Shown here: positions 36,375-43,841 of the stretch, piece by piece | How the letters are laid out: each line of letters begins with the position of its first letter | Numbering within the stretch: the stretch's first letter is position 1 | Assembly: GCF_003987565.1 (NCBI RefSeq) | Contig: NZ_NGJY01000001.1 | Coordinates: 806,001-870,000 of the forward strand | Direction of reading: 5' to 3' | DNA from: Vagococcus fessus | Lineage (GTDB): Bacteria > Bacillota > Bacilli > Lactobacillales > Vagococcaceae | Length of the DNA stretch: 64,000 nt | The notes under the pieces: generated by a model | The model's input: only the letters and a program-made list of their open reading frames with translations | Told to the model about the DNA's origin: nothing | Databases searched by the model: none | Position numbers and translations under genes: made by a program

Positions 36375-37054
36375 TCATCTTCACCTACCTCATTTTTATA
36401 CACACCATATTGCAACCAACCCAATTTCGTTGCAAACTCTTCTTTAATCTCACTAACATTCACTTTTTCACCACGAATTTCTTGCTTATATGCATGGTTA
36501 ATAGATGTAAACATCATGCCTGTCACTAGTTTCACTAGCATAATCAATTCCTTATCACTTGAAAATTTCAACTGACTTGTATCGATAACATCCATCATCG
36601 TTTCAATCTTCTCTTTATGCTCACATTTCCGTTGTTCTTTAAGTTTCGCATAATGAGCTTCTTGAGAAATCTCCGGCGAGACACGTGCTGTTCCTTTAAA
36701 ATCTAAATACATAAATAGATTTTTATAAAATGCAGAATTTGGACCATACAACGCTTCTTCAAACCAACGATTAAAATAAACAACCGCTGCTTCAAATAAA
36801 TTCCCATCAGATTGTTTTAACAAACTCTCAAAATCGCTTTTACTCGATAGACGTAATGTATCAAAATAATAGTAATACAAATCGTCTTTATCTTCGAAAT
36901 ACTGATAAAAACTGCCACGAGATATCCCTGCTAGTTTTACAATCTTAGCAATAGAGGCGTCTTGTAATGGGACTCTTGAAAATTCTTTTTGAGCCGCATC
37001 CATCAAGCGCTCTTGCTTTTCTGACGGTAAATTAAAAAAAGTTTCCTTAGGCAT
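36368..37054 (-). CDS. TetR-family transcriptional repressor of the ABC exporter
   Basis: A 228-residue TetR regulator. The N-terminal helix-turn-helix is SIAKIVKLAGISRGSFYQYF (about residues 35-54) and a ligand-binding helical domain follows. The start is ATG 37054, with GGAGG 7 bases before it; the TTG at 37078 would place that site inside the gene. It is the first gene of the operon with both exporter subunits. Three TGACA-N3-TGTCA palindromes cover its promoter, so it is very likely autoregulated, and the same boxes at the MFS promoter suggest it acts there too. Confidence 0.9.
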   Translation of the reverse strand: MPKETFFNLPSEKQERLMDAAQKEFSRVPLQDASIAKIVKLAGISRGSFYQYFEDKDDLYYYYFDTLRLSSKSDFESLLKQSDGNLFEAAVVYFNRWFEEALYGPNSAFYKNLFMYLDFKGTARVSPEISQEAHYAKLKEQRKCEHKEKIETMMDVIDTSQLKFSSDKELIMLVKLVTGMMFTSINHAYKQEIRGEKVNVSEIKEEFATKLGWLQYGVYKNEVGEDEC

Positions 37055-37082
37055 TCTGTTTCCTCCATTCTCCTCCAAAAAT

Positions 37083-37139
37083 ATGACAACCTGTCATATG
37101 ACACTATGTCATTATATATGACAACCTGTCATATTGCAA
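37083..37139 (-). promoter_or_regulatory. tetR-ABC promoter with three operator palindromes
   Basis: On the minus strand, -35 TTGCAA (37134-37139) and -10 TATAAT (37111-37116) have a 17-base spacer. ATGACAACCTGTCAT fills the spacer at 37118-37132 and recurs at 37083-37097. ATGACACTATGTCAT lies at 37098-37112, touching the -10. The core TGACA-N3-TGTCA is invariant in all three. Confidence 0.85.
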
Positions 37140-37143
37140 CAAA

Positions 37144-37172
37144 AAAAGAAGCAGCTATTAGCTACTTCTTTT
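37144..37172 (-). terminator. Terminator of permease copy 1
   Basis: AAAAGAAG-C-AGCTA and its near-complement (AGCT-AC-TTCTTTT) form a short-loop hairpin followed by a seven-T run on the minus strand. Confidence 0.82.
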
Positions 37173-37180
37173 AAAACTTA

Positions 37181-38611
37181 TTATTTTTTAGCTTGTTCAC
37201 GACGTGCAATTGCTGGCATAATCATACCTAATGCAATTAAAACGATTGGTGTCGCAATATTTAAAGCTAATTGGAAAATATATTCTGTTTGATGTGTAGC
37301 GTAATCTACTTTTGGTACCATACCAAAGATACATGCTAACGCAGTGAATAAGAATAACCACCATCCAACAATATAACCAACTTTTGGATTTTTAATAAAT
37401 TTATAGTCTGATTCGAATTCAGTATGCTTTTTATTAATCCAGATAAAGGCCAAGAAGACCCACATATAGCGCATAGGCATTACAACTGAATTTAAGTTTG
37501 TTAACCATTTGAATAATTCATTCATGTTACCGATACCTAATGAAGGTAACACGATTAATATTGTTACTAAGATACCAGTGAAGATGTAACCATTAACTGG
37601 TGTTCCTTTTTTGTTAACTTTAGATAATTTAGATGGGATGTAATTAGGATCTGCATCTGAAAGTAAAATCTTAAGTGGCGCATCAATAGAGAATGCTAAT
37701 GCAGAAATTTGTGCTAATGAATTAGCTACTGCATATAAAATAACAAATAATGGTCCTACATTATAAAAGTTACCTAAACGTTGGAACGCTTCATAGGCTC
37801 CATTTACCATTAAATCTTCTGGAATATTGTTGGCATCAAAAATCATACCCATTGCAACTGAACCTAATAACGCACAGACTGCAACCATACCCGCTAAAAT
37901 TAACATTCCTTTAGGGAACTCTTTAGATGGGTTTTTAGTATTGTTTACATAAGGTGAGATTTTTTCACATCCACCTACGGCAAATACTAACATAGAAACT
38001 GTTGTTAAATATGAGAAATCAAACTTAGGAATATAAGTTGAAAGTTTGCCCATATTTGGTGTAGCAATTTCTGAACCTGTTAAAGCAGGAGCTGAAACAG
38101 CTAATAAAATAAATAGTAATGACATTACGAACATTGCTGTCCCCGCCATATTACCAATCATTTTAAGTGTTGTTAAACCTTTTGAAGCAATCCATAAGAA
38201 TACTAAGAAAATAGCTAAACAGATAAGTGATACTAGTTTCGCATCTACAGTATTAACAAAATCTCCATTACCTTTAAATAACCAGCTTAACGCTACTAAA
38301 ATACCTTGTGGTTTTTGAGCTAGGTACGGAATATGTACAACCCAATATGTCCAAGCCGCATAATATGCGAGTCTAGTTGTTGATGTTTCTTTAATCCAAG
38401 ATGAAACACCCCCAGCTGATTCTTTAAAAGTTGAACCTAATTGCCCTACACTTAATGCATAAGGAACAAAATATAATGCCATGATCAAAATCCAAGATAC
38501 TACTACCGTTAACCCTTGTTGAGCGAAGTTATTCACAACGTTACCTAGACCCCATACAGCTACAAAGGCCATTAAGGCGATGTTATACCAACGCAATTGC
38601 TTTTCGTTCAT
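37181..38611 (-). CDS. APC-superfamily amino-acid permease (YjeM-like), copy 1
   Basis: A 476-residue, roughly 12-helix permease. The N-terminal LMAFVAVWGLGNVVNNFA is the APC substrate-loop region. FAVGGCEKISPYVNNTKNP and SAFSIDAPLKILLSDAD-type sequence (ALAFSIDAPLKILL) match the YjeM/glutamate-GABA antiporter-like branch. AAGGAGAGTAAACG precedes the ATG. It is a close paralogue of 43842-45275. A terminator-like hairpin separates it from the catabolic genes upstream, so it probably has its own promoter. The substrate is likely an amino acid or amino-sugar acid linked to the cluster (inference). Confidence 0.85.
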   Translation of the reverse strand: MNEKQLRWYNIALMAFVAVWGLGNVVNNFAQQGLTVVVSWILIMALYFVPYALSVGQLGSTFKESAGGVSSWIKETSTTRLAYYAAWTYWVVHIPYLAQKPQGILVALSWLFKGNGDFVNTVDAKLVSLICLAIFLVFLWIASKGLTTLKMIGNMAGTAMFVMSLLFILLAVSAPALTGSEIATPNMGKLSTYIPKFDFSYLTTVSMLVFAVGGCEKISPYVNNTKNPSKEFPKGMLILAGMVAVCALLGSVAMGMIFDANNIPEDLMVNGAYEAFQRLGNFYNVGPLFVILYAVANSLAQISALAFSIDAPLKILLSDADPNYIPSKLSKVNKKGTPVNGYIFTGILVTILIVLPSLGIGNMNELFKWLTNLNSVVMPMRYMWVFLAFIWINKKHTEFESDYKFIKNPKVGYIVGWWLFLFTALACIFGMVPKVDYATHQTEYIFQLALNIATPIVLIALGMIMPAIARREQAKK

Positions 38612-38740
38612 CGTTTACTCTCCTTATCAAGTTTTAGTTAATAAATCCTCCTTAAGTTTAATCGCTTGTTCTTTTATAAGCAATATGGAATCTGTCATTA
38701 TCATTAAAATTTAATTAATAAATAACACTAAAATACAGAC

Positions 38741-38786
38741 AAAAAAATAACGCACTAACAAAGTAAGCGATTACCTTGTTGATACG
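38741..38786 (-). terminator. Terminator of the catabolic operon
   Basis: On the minus strand, AACAAGGTAA, loop TCGC and TTACTTTGTT pair with one mismatch. An outer AACG/CGTT pair and a seven-T run follow. Confidence 0.75.
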
Positions 38787-38808
38787 TTAAGTTTTATGAT
38801 TATTAGTA

Positions 38809-39825
38809 TTATCTCATTATATCTAAGTGAGGGTTCTCTAAGAATTGATCAACATGTCGTTTGGATAATATTGGACTGTCTCCTTGAGTGGTATGAGCTA
38901 AAACTGAACTGGCTGTTGCAAAGTTAACGATATCTTGAAGAGGACTATTTTCTAAATACTTCACGATAATACCTGCAGCATAAGCATCACCTGTTCCTAT
39001 TCTATCTAACGTGTAGACTGGATAGAAAGGCGATAAAGCATATTCAGACTCTGTGTAAACAAACCCTTGTACAAATCGAGCAGTCGTTTCAATTTTTTTA
39101 TTAGTTCCTGCAAATAATTTTATTTTATTCGCTTTTAAAAACTTCTGAACAATCCGCTCATAGTTCGACTCCTCATACTTCGTTTCCAATTCTAATAATT
39201 CAATTAAATCACGACTTGAACCCAATACGATAGACGCATAACCTAACATCTCTTCATAGTCTTTCCTGATTAAATTCAGGTCCGCCTCATAAGCAAGTGA
39301 GGGACGGTAATTAAAATCGAAACAAACCTCTTTCTCTGACTCGAAAGCAATTCTTGCCAATGCTAATGCAGCGAAACGTGTTTCAGGTGTCAAAATTAAT
39401 GAAATCCCACAAATGTGAACCAAATCAACTGAGTCAACGGCTAAACGTAATTCATCCTCTGTCCATGTGCTCAAACAAAATGAACTGTGAGCTCTGTCCA
39501 AGTATGTCACCTCAGATGGTCGATTGCCGTAACCTTGTTCAAGAAAATAAAGGCCGATATGATTACCACCTTGTTTAATGAACTGGTCCGATACGCCTAG
39601 TCTGCGAACATCAGCTTTAGCTGCATCCCCAACACGATTATCAGGTAATTGTGTAAGTAATGCCGTCTCGTATCCAAAATGAGCTAAGCCACTTAAAACA
39701 TTTAGACCTGTCCCAGTGAAATTCAAACGGGCTTCATTTGTTTGTTCGATTGTTCTATTCTGAGCCATTGCAATGCGAAGCATAACCTCTCCAAAAGCTA
39801 GAATTTTCTTTTTATTTTCAGTCAT
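38809..39825 (-). CDS. PfkB-family sugar kinase, KDG-kinase-like
   Basis: A 338-residue ribokinase-fold kinase. The N-terminal ILAFGEVMLRIA, the substrate loop FTGTGLNVLSGLAHFG and the catalytic DRIGTGDAYAAGI near residue 280 are all present; the sequence resembles 2-keto-3-deoxygluconate kinases. The start is ATG 39825 after GAAGGGAAACACT; the longer TTG start at 39840 would include that site. It is the last gene of the metallohydrolase-lyase-aldolase-kinase operon. It most likely makes 2-keto-3-deoxy-6-phosphogluconate for the aldolase encoded just before it. Confidence 0.85.
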   Translation of the reverse strand: MTENKKKILAFGEVMLRIAMAQNRTIEQTNEARLNFTGTGLNVLSGLAHFGYETALLTQLPDNRVGDAAKADVRRLGVSDQFIKQGGNHIGLYFLEQGYGNRPSEVTYLDRAHSSFCLSTWTEDELRLAVDSVDLVHICGISLILTPETRFAALALARIAFESEKEVCFDFNYRPSLAYEADLNLIRKDYEEMLGYASIVLGSSRDLIELLELETKYEESNYERIVQKFLKANKIKLFAGTNKKIETTARFVQGFVYTESEYALSPFYPVYTLDRIGTGDAYAAGIIVKYLENSPLQDIVNFATASSVLAHTTQGDSPILSKRHVDQFLENPHLDIMR

Positions 39826-39840
39826 AGTGTTTCCCTTCAA

Positions 39841-40581
39841 TTAACCGACTAATTTTTTCACAATTGTTAATAATGTTACGACATCTTCTGGTTTTGTATC
39901 ACCTGTTTCACTATCAATAATTGAGCTGTAAACATGAGGAATCACTTTTTTTACACCCGCATCTAAAGTAATTCTCAAAATTTCTTCAAAGTTCTCTAAA
40001 TCAATTCCACCTGTTGGTTCTAAATAGAAATCGTGAGTGGCACACGCTTCTGCTACTACTTTAAATTCATCAATATGGTTTAAACCTTTCATATTAAAAT
40101 ATTTAATTGAGCTTGCTCCCATATCTTTTAGTAAGGCAATAGTCGTTTCTACAGGTATTTCAGCTACCGGCGCCTGGCTACTCAATGGTCCTGTTGCGAT
40201 GTTAACAAATCCTGGACGACCTGTTGGTGACACTAAAGCATTTACAACTGTTTCATCTTGTTTTAAAGCCGTACGTGACGCTCCCGCTCCTGTAAAAACT
40301 TGATTAACATGTTGGGGTTGCAGTACTTCTGATAAGCGTGTCACCATTTGACTTTGGTTAGGGTCCCCTGCTCCAAGTCCTACAGATAAAGCATTACCTG
40401 TTGCTTCTTGATATTTTTTCATATCTTCAATTGCTAACTCATCTGTTGCATAATTTTTAGATAACACACCTAGTACAACGTGTCCTTCTGCCGCTTCGTA
40501 ACATGCCTTTGCATTCTCAATTGAATTAGCTAATACATTTAAACAGACTCTATCTTGATAATAATTTGGTGTTTTTTTCAT
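39841..40581 (-). CDS. KDGP aldolase-family protein (DgaF-like)
   Basis: A 246-residue enzyme of the KDGP_aldolase family, distinct from the Eda fold family. GLGAGDPNQSQMV, FTGAGASRTAL, SPTGRPGFVNIATGPLSS (in part), KYFNMKGL and the C-terminal EPTGGIDLENFEEIL are characteristic. DgaF of Salmonella cleaves 2-keto-3-deoxy-6-phosphogluconate to pyruvate and glyceraldehyde-3-phosphate. The start is ATG 40581 after GAAGGAACTGAAA; frames extending to 40638 lack a ribosome site. It lies between the lyase and kinase genes. Confidence 0.88.
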   Translation of the reverse strand: MKKTPNYYQDRVCLNVLANSIENAKACYEAAEGHVVLGVLSKNYATDELAIEDMKKYQEATGNALSVGLGAGDPNQSQMVTRLSEVLQPQHVNQVFTGAGASRTALKQDETVVNALVSPTGRPGFVNIATGPLSSQAPVAEIPVETTIALLKDMGASSIKYFNMKGLNHIDEFKVVAEACATHDFYLEPTGGIDLENFEEILRITLDAGVKKVIPHVYSSIIDSETGDTKPEDVVTLLTIVKKLVG

Positions 40582-40603
40582 TTTCAGTTCCTTCTTTCTT
40601 TCT

Positions 40604-41701
40604 TTATTCCGTAACAATTGTGCGTAAACGTTCAACAATCTTTGTCATCTCATCTTCTGAAACTGCTCTGATATCAAATTCAATAATGCCATTATTTGCT
40701 CGGTATTCACGCGTATATACTGCTGGACTTTCTGCTTTTAATTCGCGGATTACTTCTTTAGCATCAAGATTTTCTGACACTTTTACTTCTGCACGGTAGA
40801 TTTCTCTGCCTGCTCCATCTTGCACACATGTTGCTGTAATACCTGTTAATGTATTTAGATTCTCAAGAAACGGCACTAGACGGCGCTTCATCGACTCCCC
40901 ATCTTCACTACCATTCGCTAAATAATCTTCAATAGCTTGAGTAAAGCCAAGTACATTTTCTTTTCCAATTTTCATAGAGCGCGCCATACCTAATGACTGC
41001 ATACTAACCCATTCCATATAAGGTTGCTTTCCTACTACAAGACCTGAACTTGGCCCTTCAATAGCCTTAGCCCCACTAAAAATAATCAAGTCTGCTCCTA
41101 ATTCAACATAATAACTTAACTCTTCCTCCGCTGCTGCATCTAAAATCAATGGTAGCTTATGACGATGTGCAACTTCAATCGCCTCTTGGATGGTTAACAT
41201 ACTTTTTTGAACAGTATGGTGACTCTTTACGTACAAGATAGCTGCCGTTTTATCCGTTATCATCATCTCAATATCTTCTGGTGTACAACGATTTGAATAA
41301 CCCGCTTCAACTATTTTTCCACCACCTTGAGCAATCATAACATCAATACCTGTACCGTAATCGACATTATGACCTTTAGGGATGATAATCTCACGTGCCT
41401 CTCCTCTATCTTCATAAGGGTGATACAAATGATAACGTGACCCTTTACCTATAACAGCAGCTATTGACTGGGCAATACCAGCCGATGCACTTGAAACAAC
41501 ACGTGCGCCTTCTACACCAACTAAATTTGCGATATAATTTCCAGTTTGACTCATCAACTCTGACATTTCATAGAAATTATTGCCACCTTCAATTTGTGCC
41601 TCTTGTACCTTTTTTGATACTTTTGATACACCTAAAATTGTCATCTTACCTGACGCATTTATAACTTCTTTTAATTGATACTTCTCATGACTACTTTGCA
41701 T
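40604..41701 (-). CDS. PLP-dependent ammonia lyase, DgaE/SelA-like
   Basis: A 365-residue pyridoxal-phosphate enzyme of the SelA-like DgaE family. The PLP-binding Lys is in IIFSGAKAIEGPSSG near residue 215, and VVSSASAGIAQSIAA, DRGEAREIIIPKGHN and LILDAAAEEEL match. DgaE eliminates ammonia from D-glucosaminate-6-phosphate to give a 2-keto-3-deoxy acid. Here no PTS is encoded nearby, so the true substrate may be unphosphorylated. It overlaps the metallohydrolase gene by 11 bases. The GGAGGCGACATATACA ribosome site precedes the ATG. Confidence 0.88.
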   Translation of the reverse strand: MQSSHEKYQLKEVINASGKMTILGVSKVSKKVQEAQIEGGNNFYEMSELMSQTGNYIANLVGVEGARVVSSASAGIAQSIAAVIGKGSRYHLYHPYEDRGEAREIIIPKGHNVDYGTGIDVMIAQGGGKIVEAGYSNRCTPEDIEMMITDKTAAILYVKSHHTVQKSMLTIQEAIEVAHRHKLPLILDAAAEEELSYYVELGADLIIFSGAKAIEGPSSGLVVGKQPYMEWVSMQSLGMARSMKIGKENVLGFTQAIEDYLANGSEDGESMKRRLVPFLENLNTLTGITATCVQDGAGREIYRAEVKVSENLDAKEVIRELKAESPAVYTREYRANNGIIEFDIRAVSEDEMTKIVERLRTIVTE

Positions 41702-42797
41702 TGTATATGTCGCCTCCTACAATCGTCAATTCCGGAATAATCTGTTTTTTGACTTGTCGTGTATTGCCATTTGAATCAGTTAAAGTCTTTAACTCTTCAT
41801 TTAAACTGAAGACCGTAAAGTCAGCATCTGCCCCTACTTCTAGGTGACCTTTACCTGTTAAATCAAAATATTCTGCCGGTTTAACCGTTATTTTTTCAAT
41901 TAACTCGGGTAAATTATACCCTACTTCTAGTAATTTTTCTAATGTCGTTGCCAAATCATGAACCGGTCCATCTTCACGGTTACGATGATATATATCTGTA
42001 CTAATCGTTGCGGCTTTAAGCTTTTCTTTAAAGGCAATTTCTGCTACGTGGAAATTAAAGCTATCTGTTCCGTGTCCAATATCAAAAATAACGCCTTTTT
42101 CATAGGCATCAAATACAAATGATTTAATAGAATCATCAGACGCTAAAATACCATTCTCTTTTCCATTAAAACAATGGGTCACAATATCGCCTGCTTCAAG
42201 TTCTTTTAATATATCTGATAATTCTGGAGGAGCCGAGCCTATATGTACCATTAAAGGTAAGTCATCTGTGGCTTTTTGAATACGTTTTGCCCAAATCAAA
42301 GGCTCTAAACCATTCTCACCAATAACAGAAGCACTCATTCTTGCCTTTAAACCAATGATAAACTCTGGGTATTTTTTTATTGCATTTTTAATAGATTCTT
42401 CACTTAATCGTTCCATATCAGCTAGTTCATCTTGTTTTACAATTCCTGTTTTAGAAATATTAATTAAGGCCAAAACATTCGTTTTTGCCTTAATCGCATG
42501 ATTATAAAAGTCACCGATATTATCCGCACCAGTCGAGCCTGCATCAATAACTGTCGTCACACCTTTTTTTATACCAATTTCATCAGGAAAATCATAATAA
42601 AGTGACATTTTTTCATAACAATGAACATGACTATCTATCCAGCCTGCAGAAATAAGTTGGCTGTCTTTTAATGTTACACTATCTTTACTTTCTCCAGACA
42701 GCTCATCTGAAATGGCAACGATTTCACCATCAGTGACCCCTATTTCTATACTATCTCCTGTGACTGTCTTAGCATTTTTAATAATTAAATCAAACAT
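41691..42797 (-). CDS. Amidohydrolase/deacetylase-family metallohydrolase (COG3964)
   Basis: A 368-residue TIM-barrel amidohydrolase. The HxH metal motif is in GWIDSHVHCYEK near residue 55. A probable carboxylated Lys lies in IIGLKARMSAS near residue 150, later histidines in LMVHIGSAPPE and IVTHCFNGKE, and the catalytic Asp in TISTDIYH. COG3964 proteins were long misannotated as dihydroorotases and include ester/amide hydrolases. It is the first gene of the operon, after AAAGGAGTGAAAAA, and may deacylate the compound passed to the lyase (inference). Confidence 0.85.
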   Translation of the reverse strand: MFDLIIKNAKTVTGDSIEIGVTDGEIVAISDELSGESKDSVTLKDSQLISAGWIDSHVHCYEKMSLYYDFPDEIGIKKGVTTVIDAGSTGADNIGDFYNHAIKAKTNVLALINISKTGIVKQDELADMERLSEESIKNAIKKYPEFIIGLKARMSASVIGENGLEPLIWAKRIQKATDDLPLMVHIGSAPPELSDILKELEAGDIVTHCFNGKENGILASDDSIKSFVFDAYEKGVIFDIGHGTDSFNFHVAEIAFKEKLKAATISTDIYHRNREDGPVHDLATTLEKLLEVGYNLPELIEKITVKPAEYFDLTGKGHLEVGADADFTVFSLNEELKTLTDSNGNTRQVKKQIIPELTIVGGDIYNAK

Positions 42798-42838
42798 TTT
42801 TTCACTCCTTTCACTTACTATTCGACAACTTTTTTATT

Positions 42839-42862
42839 TATTATAACATTATAACATTATAA
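42839..42862 (-). promoter_or_regulatory. Candidate GntR operators upstream of the catabolic operon
   Basis: ATTATAACATTATAACATTATAAT-type sequence: TTATAACA repeats with an 8-base period, producing overlapping TTATAA-centred dyads. It lies about 45 bases before the metallohydrolase start and just after the gntR terminator, a sensible operator position for the GntR protein encoded beside it. Confidence 0.5.
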
Positions 42863-42883
42863 TCCTGCATTTTCTCAATAAAA

Positions 42884-42915
42884 AAAAATAAATCCTATCA
42901 AAAATAGGATTTATA
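42884..42915 (-). terminator. gntR terminator
   Basis: On the minus strand, AAATCCTAT, a 5-base loop and ATAGGATTT, then a long T run, overlap the gntR stop. It separates gntR from the operon that follows. Confidence 0.85.
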
Positions 42916-43612
42916 CTTCAAATTGTATTTCATATGGATATTTTTCTGTATCATAAAGTGCTACCGATACTTCTATTACTTTTTCTTCTTCATTATAACT
43001 TCGTCTAACACGTTTTAATAAATGAGTCTCCTCTGTTTTTAAAATGCGTTGTTCCTCCGCACCTAGTATGCTAATCGAAAATTGATCTTTAAAATGATTA
43101 ATCGTAAACCCTTGCTTAGATAGTAAATGATACAACGACGCAACATCTAAATTTTCATTTATTTCTTCATAAATACTTCCGGATAAAAAGTGGTTAAAAA
43201 TAATATAGGGCTCTCCATCTAGCTTATAAAGTCTAAATATTTTTGTAACCTCTGACCCAAAATAGTGATAGTAAGGATGATCTTCATGAATTTCTATCTT
43301 CTCAATTGATACTATTTCTTTAGTAATATTTTGACCTTTTTTTTCTAAAATAGTTGAGAAAGAATCTCCTTTAGACAACTTATTAAATAGACGATTACTA
43401 ATAACTGTTGTCCCTTTCCCACTTTTCTTTTCAACGTATCCCTGATTAGCTAATACTTCTATCGCTTTTCTAATTGTAATCTTACTTACGCCGAATAAAG
43501 CTTCAAAATCAGTTTCTGTCGGTAACATTGTCCCTACCGGATAAACATTATTTTGAATGTCATTTTTTATCGTATCGGCAATATCTAAATAAAGAACACT
43601 CTTTCTTTTCAT
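42911..43612 (-). CDS. GntR/UTRA-family transcriptional regulator
   Basis: A 233-residue regulator. The N-terminal winged helix has GTMLPTETDFEALFGVSKIT near residues 27-46 followed by IRKAIEVLANQGYVEKKSGKGT-type sequence. The C-terminal UTRA ligand domain includes IFRLYKLDGEPYIIFNHFL and LLKRVRRSYNEEEKVIEVSV. It lies immediately upstream of, and co-oriented with, the catabolic operon but has its own terminator. It probably represses that operon until a pathway intermediate binds. Confidence 0.88.
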   Translation of the reverse strand: MKRKSVLYLDIADTIKNDIQNNVYPVGTMLPTETDFEALFGVSKITIRKAIEVLANQGYVEKKSGKGTTVISNRLFNKLSKGDSFSTILEKKGQNITKEIVSIEKIEIHEDHPYYHYFGSEVTKIFRLYKLDGEPYIIFNHFLSGSIYEEINENLDVASLYHLLSKQGFTINHFKDQFSISILGAEEQRILKTEETHLLKRVRRSYNEEEKVIEVSVALYDTEKYPYEIQFEV

Positions 43613-43675
43613 TTAACAACTACCTTCCTTTTCTTCTCCCAACTTGTATCGTAGGACTACTCTCATTCATTATAC

Positions 43676-43705
43676 AAAAAAAAAGAGCTTTTAGCTCTCT
43701 TTTTA
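43676..43705 (-). terminator. Second hairpin downstream of permease copy 2
   Basis: AAAAGAGCT-TTT-AGCTCT-C-TTTT sits between the permease terminator and the gntR promoter. A rich T or A run on each side makes it a back-up terminator. Confidence 0.7.
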
Positions 43706-43762
43706 CTTTTAAATCTCAATAATTTTTTCAATAAATAACACAAACCTTTTTTTACTTCATAT

Positions 43763-43812
43763 AAAAAAAATAAGGTGCTACTTTTTATATAACACCTTAA
43801 ATTTTTTTTACA
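43763..43812 (-). terminator. Terminator of permease copy 2
   Basis: TAAGGTG and CACCTTA flank a 15-base AT-rich loop, with eight-base T runs in both orientations. Confidence 0.75.
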
Positions 43813-43841
43813 TCAGTATTTACACATTGTTTTCTCATTTT

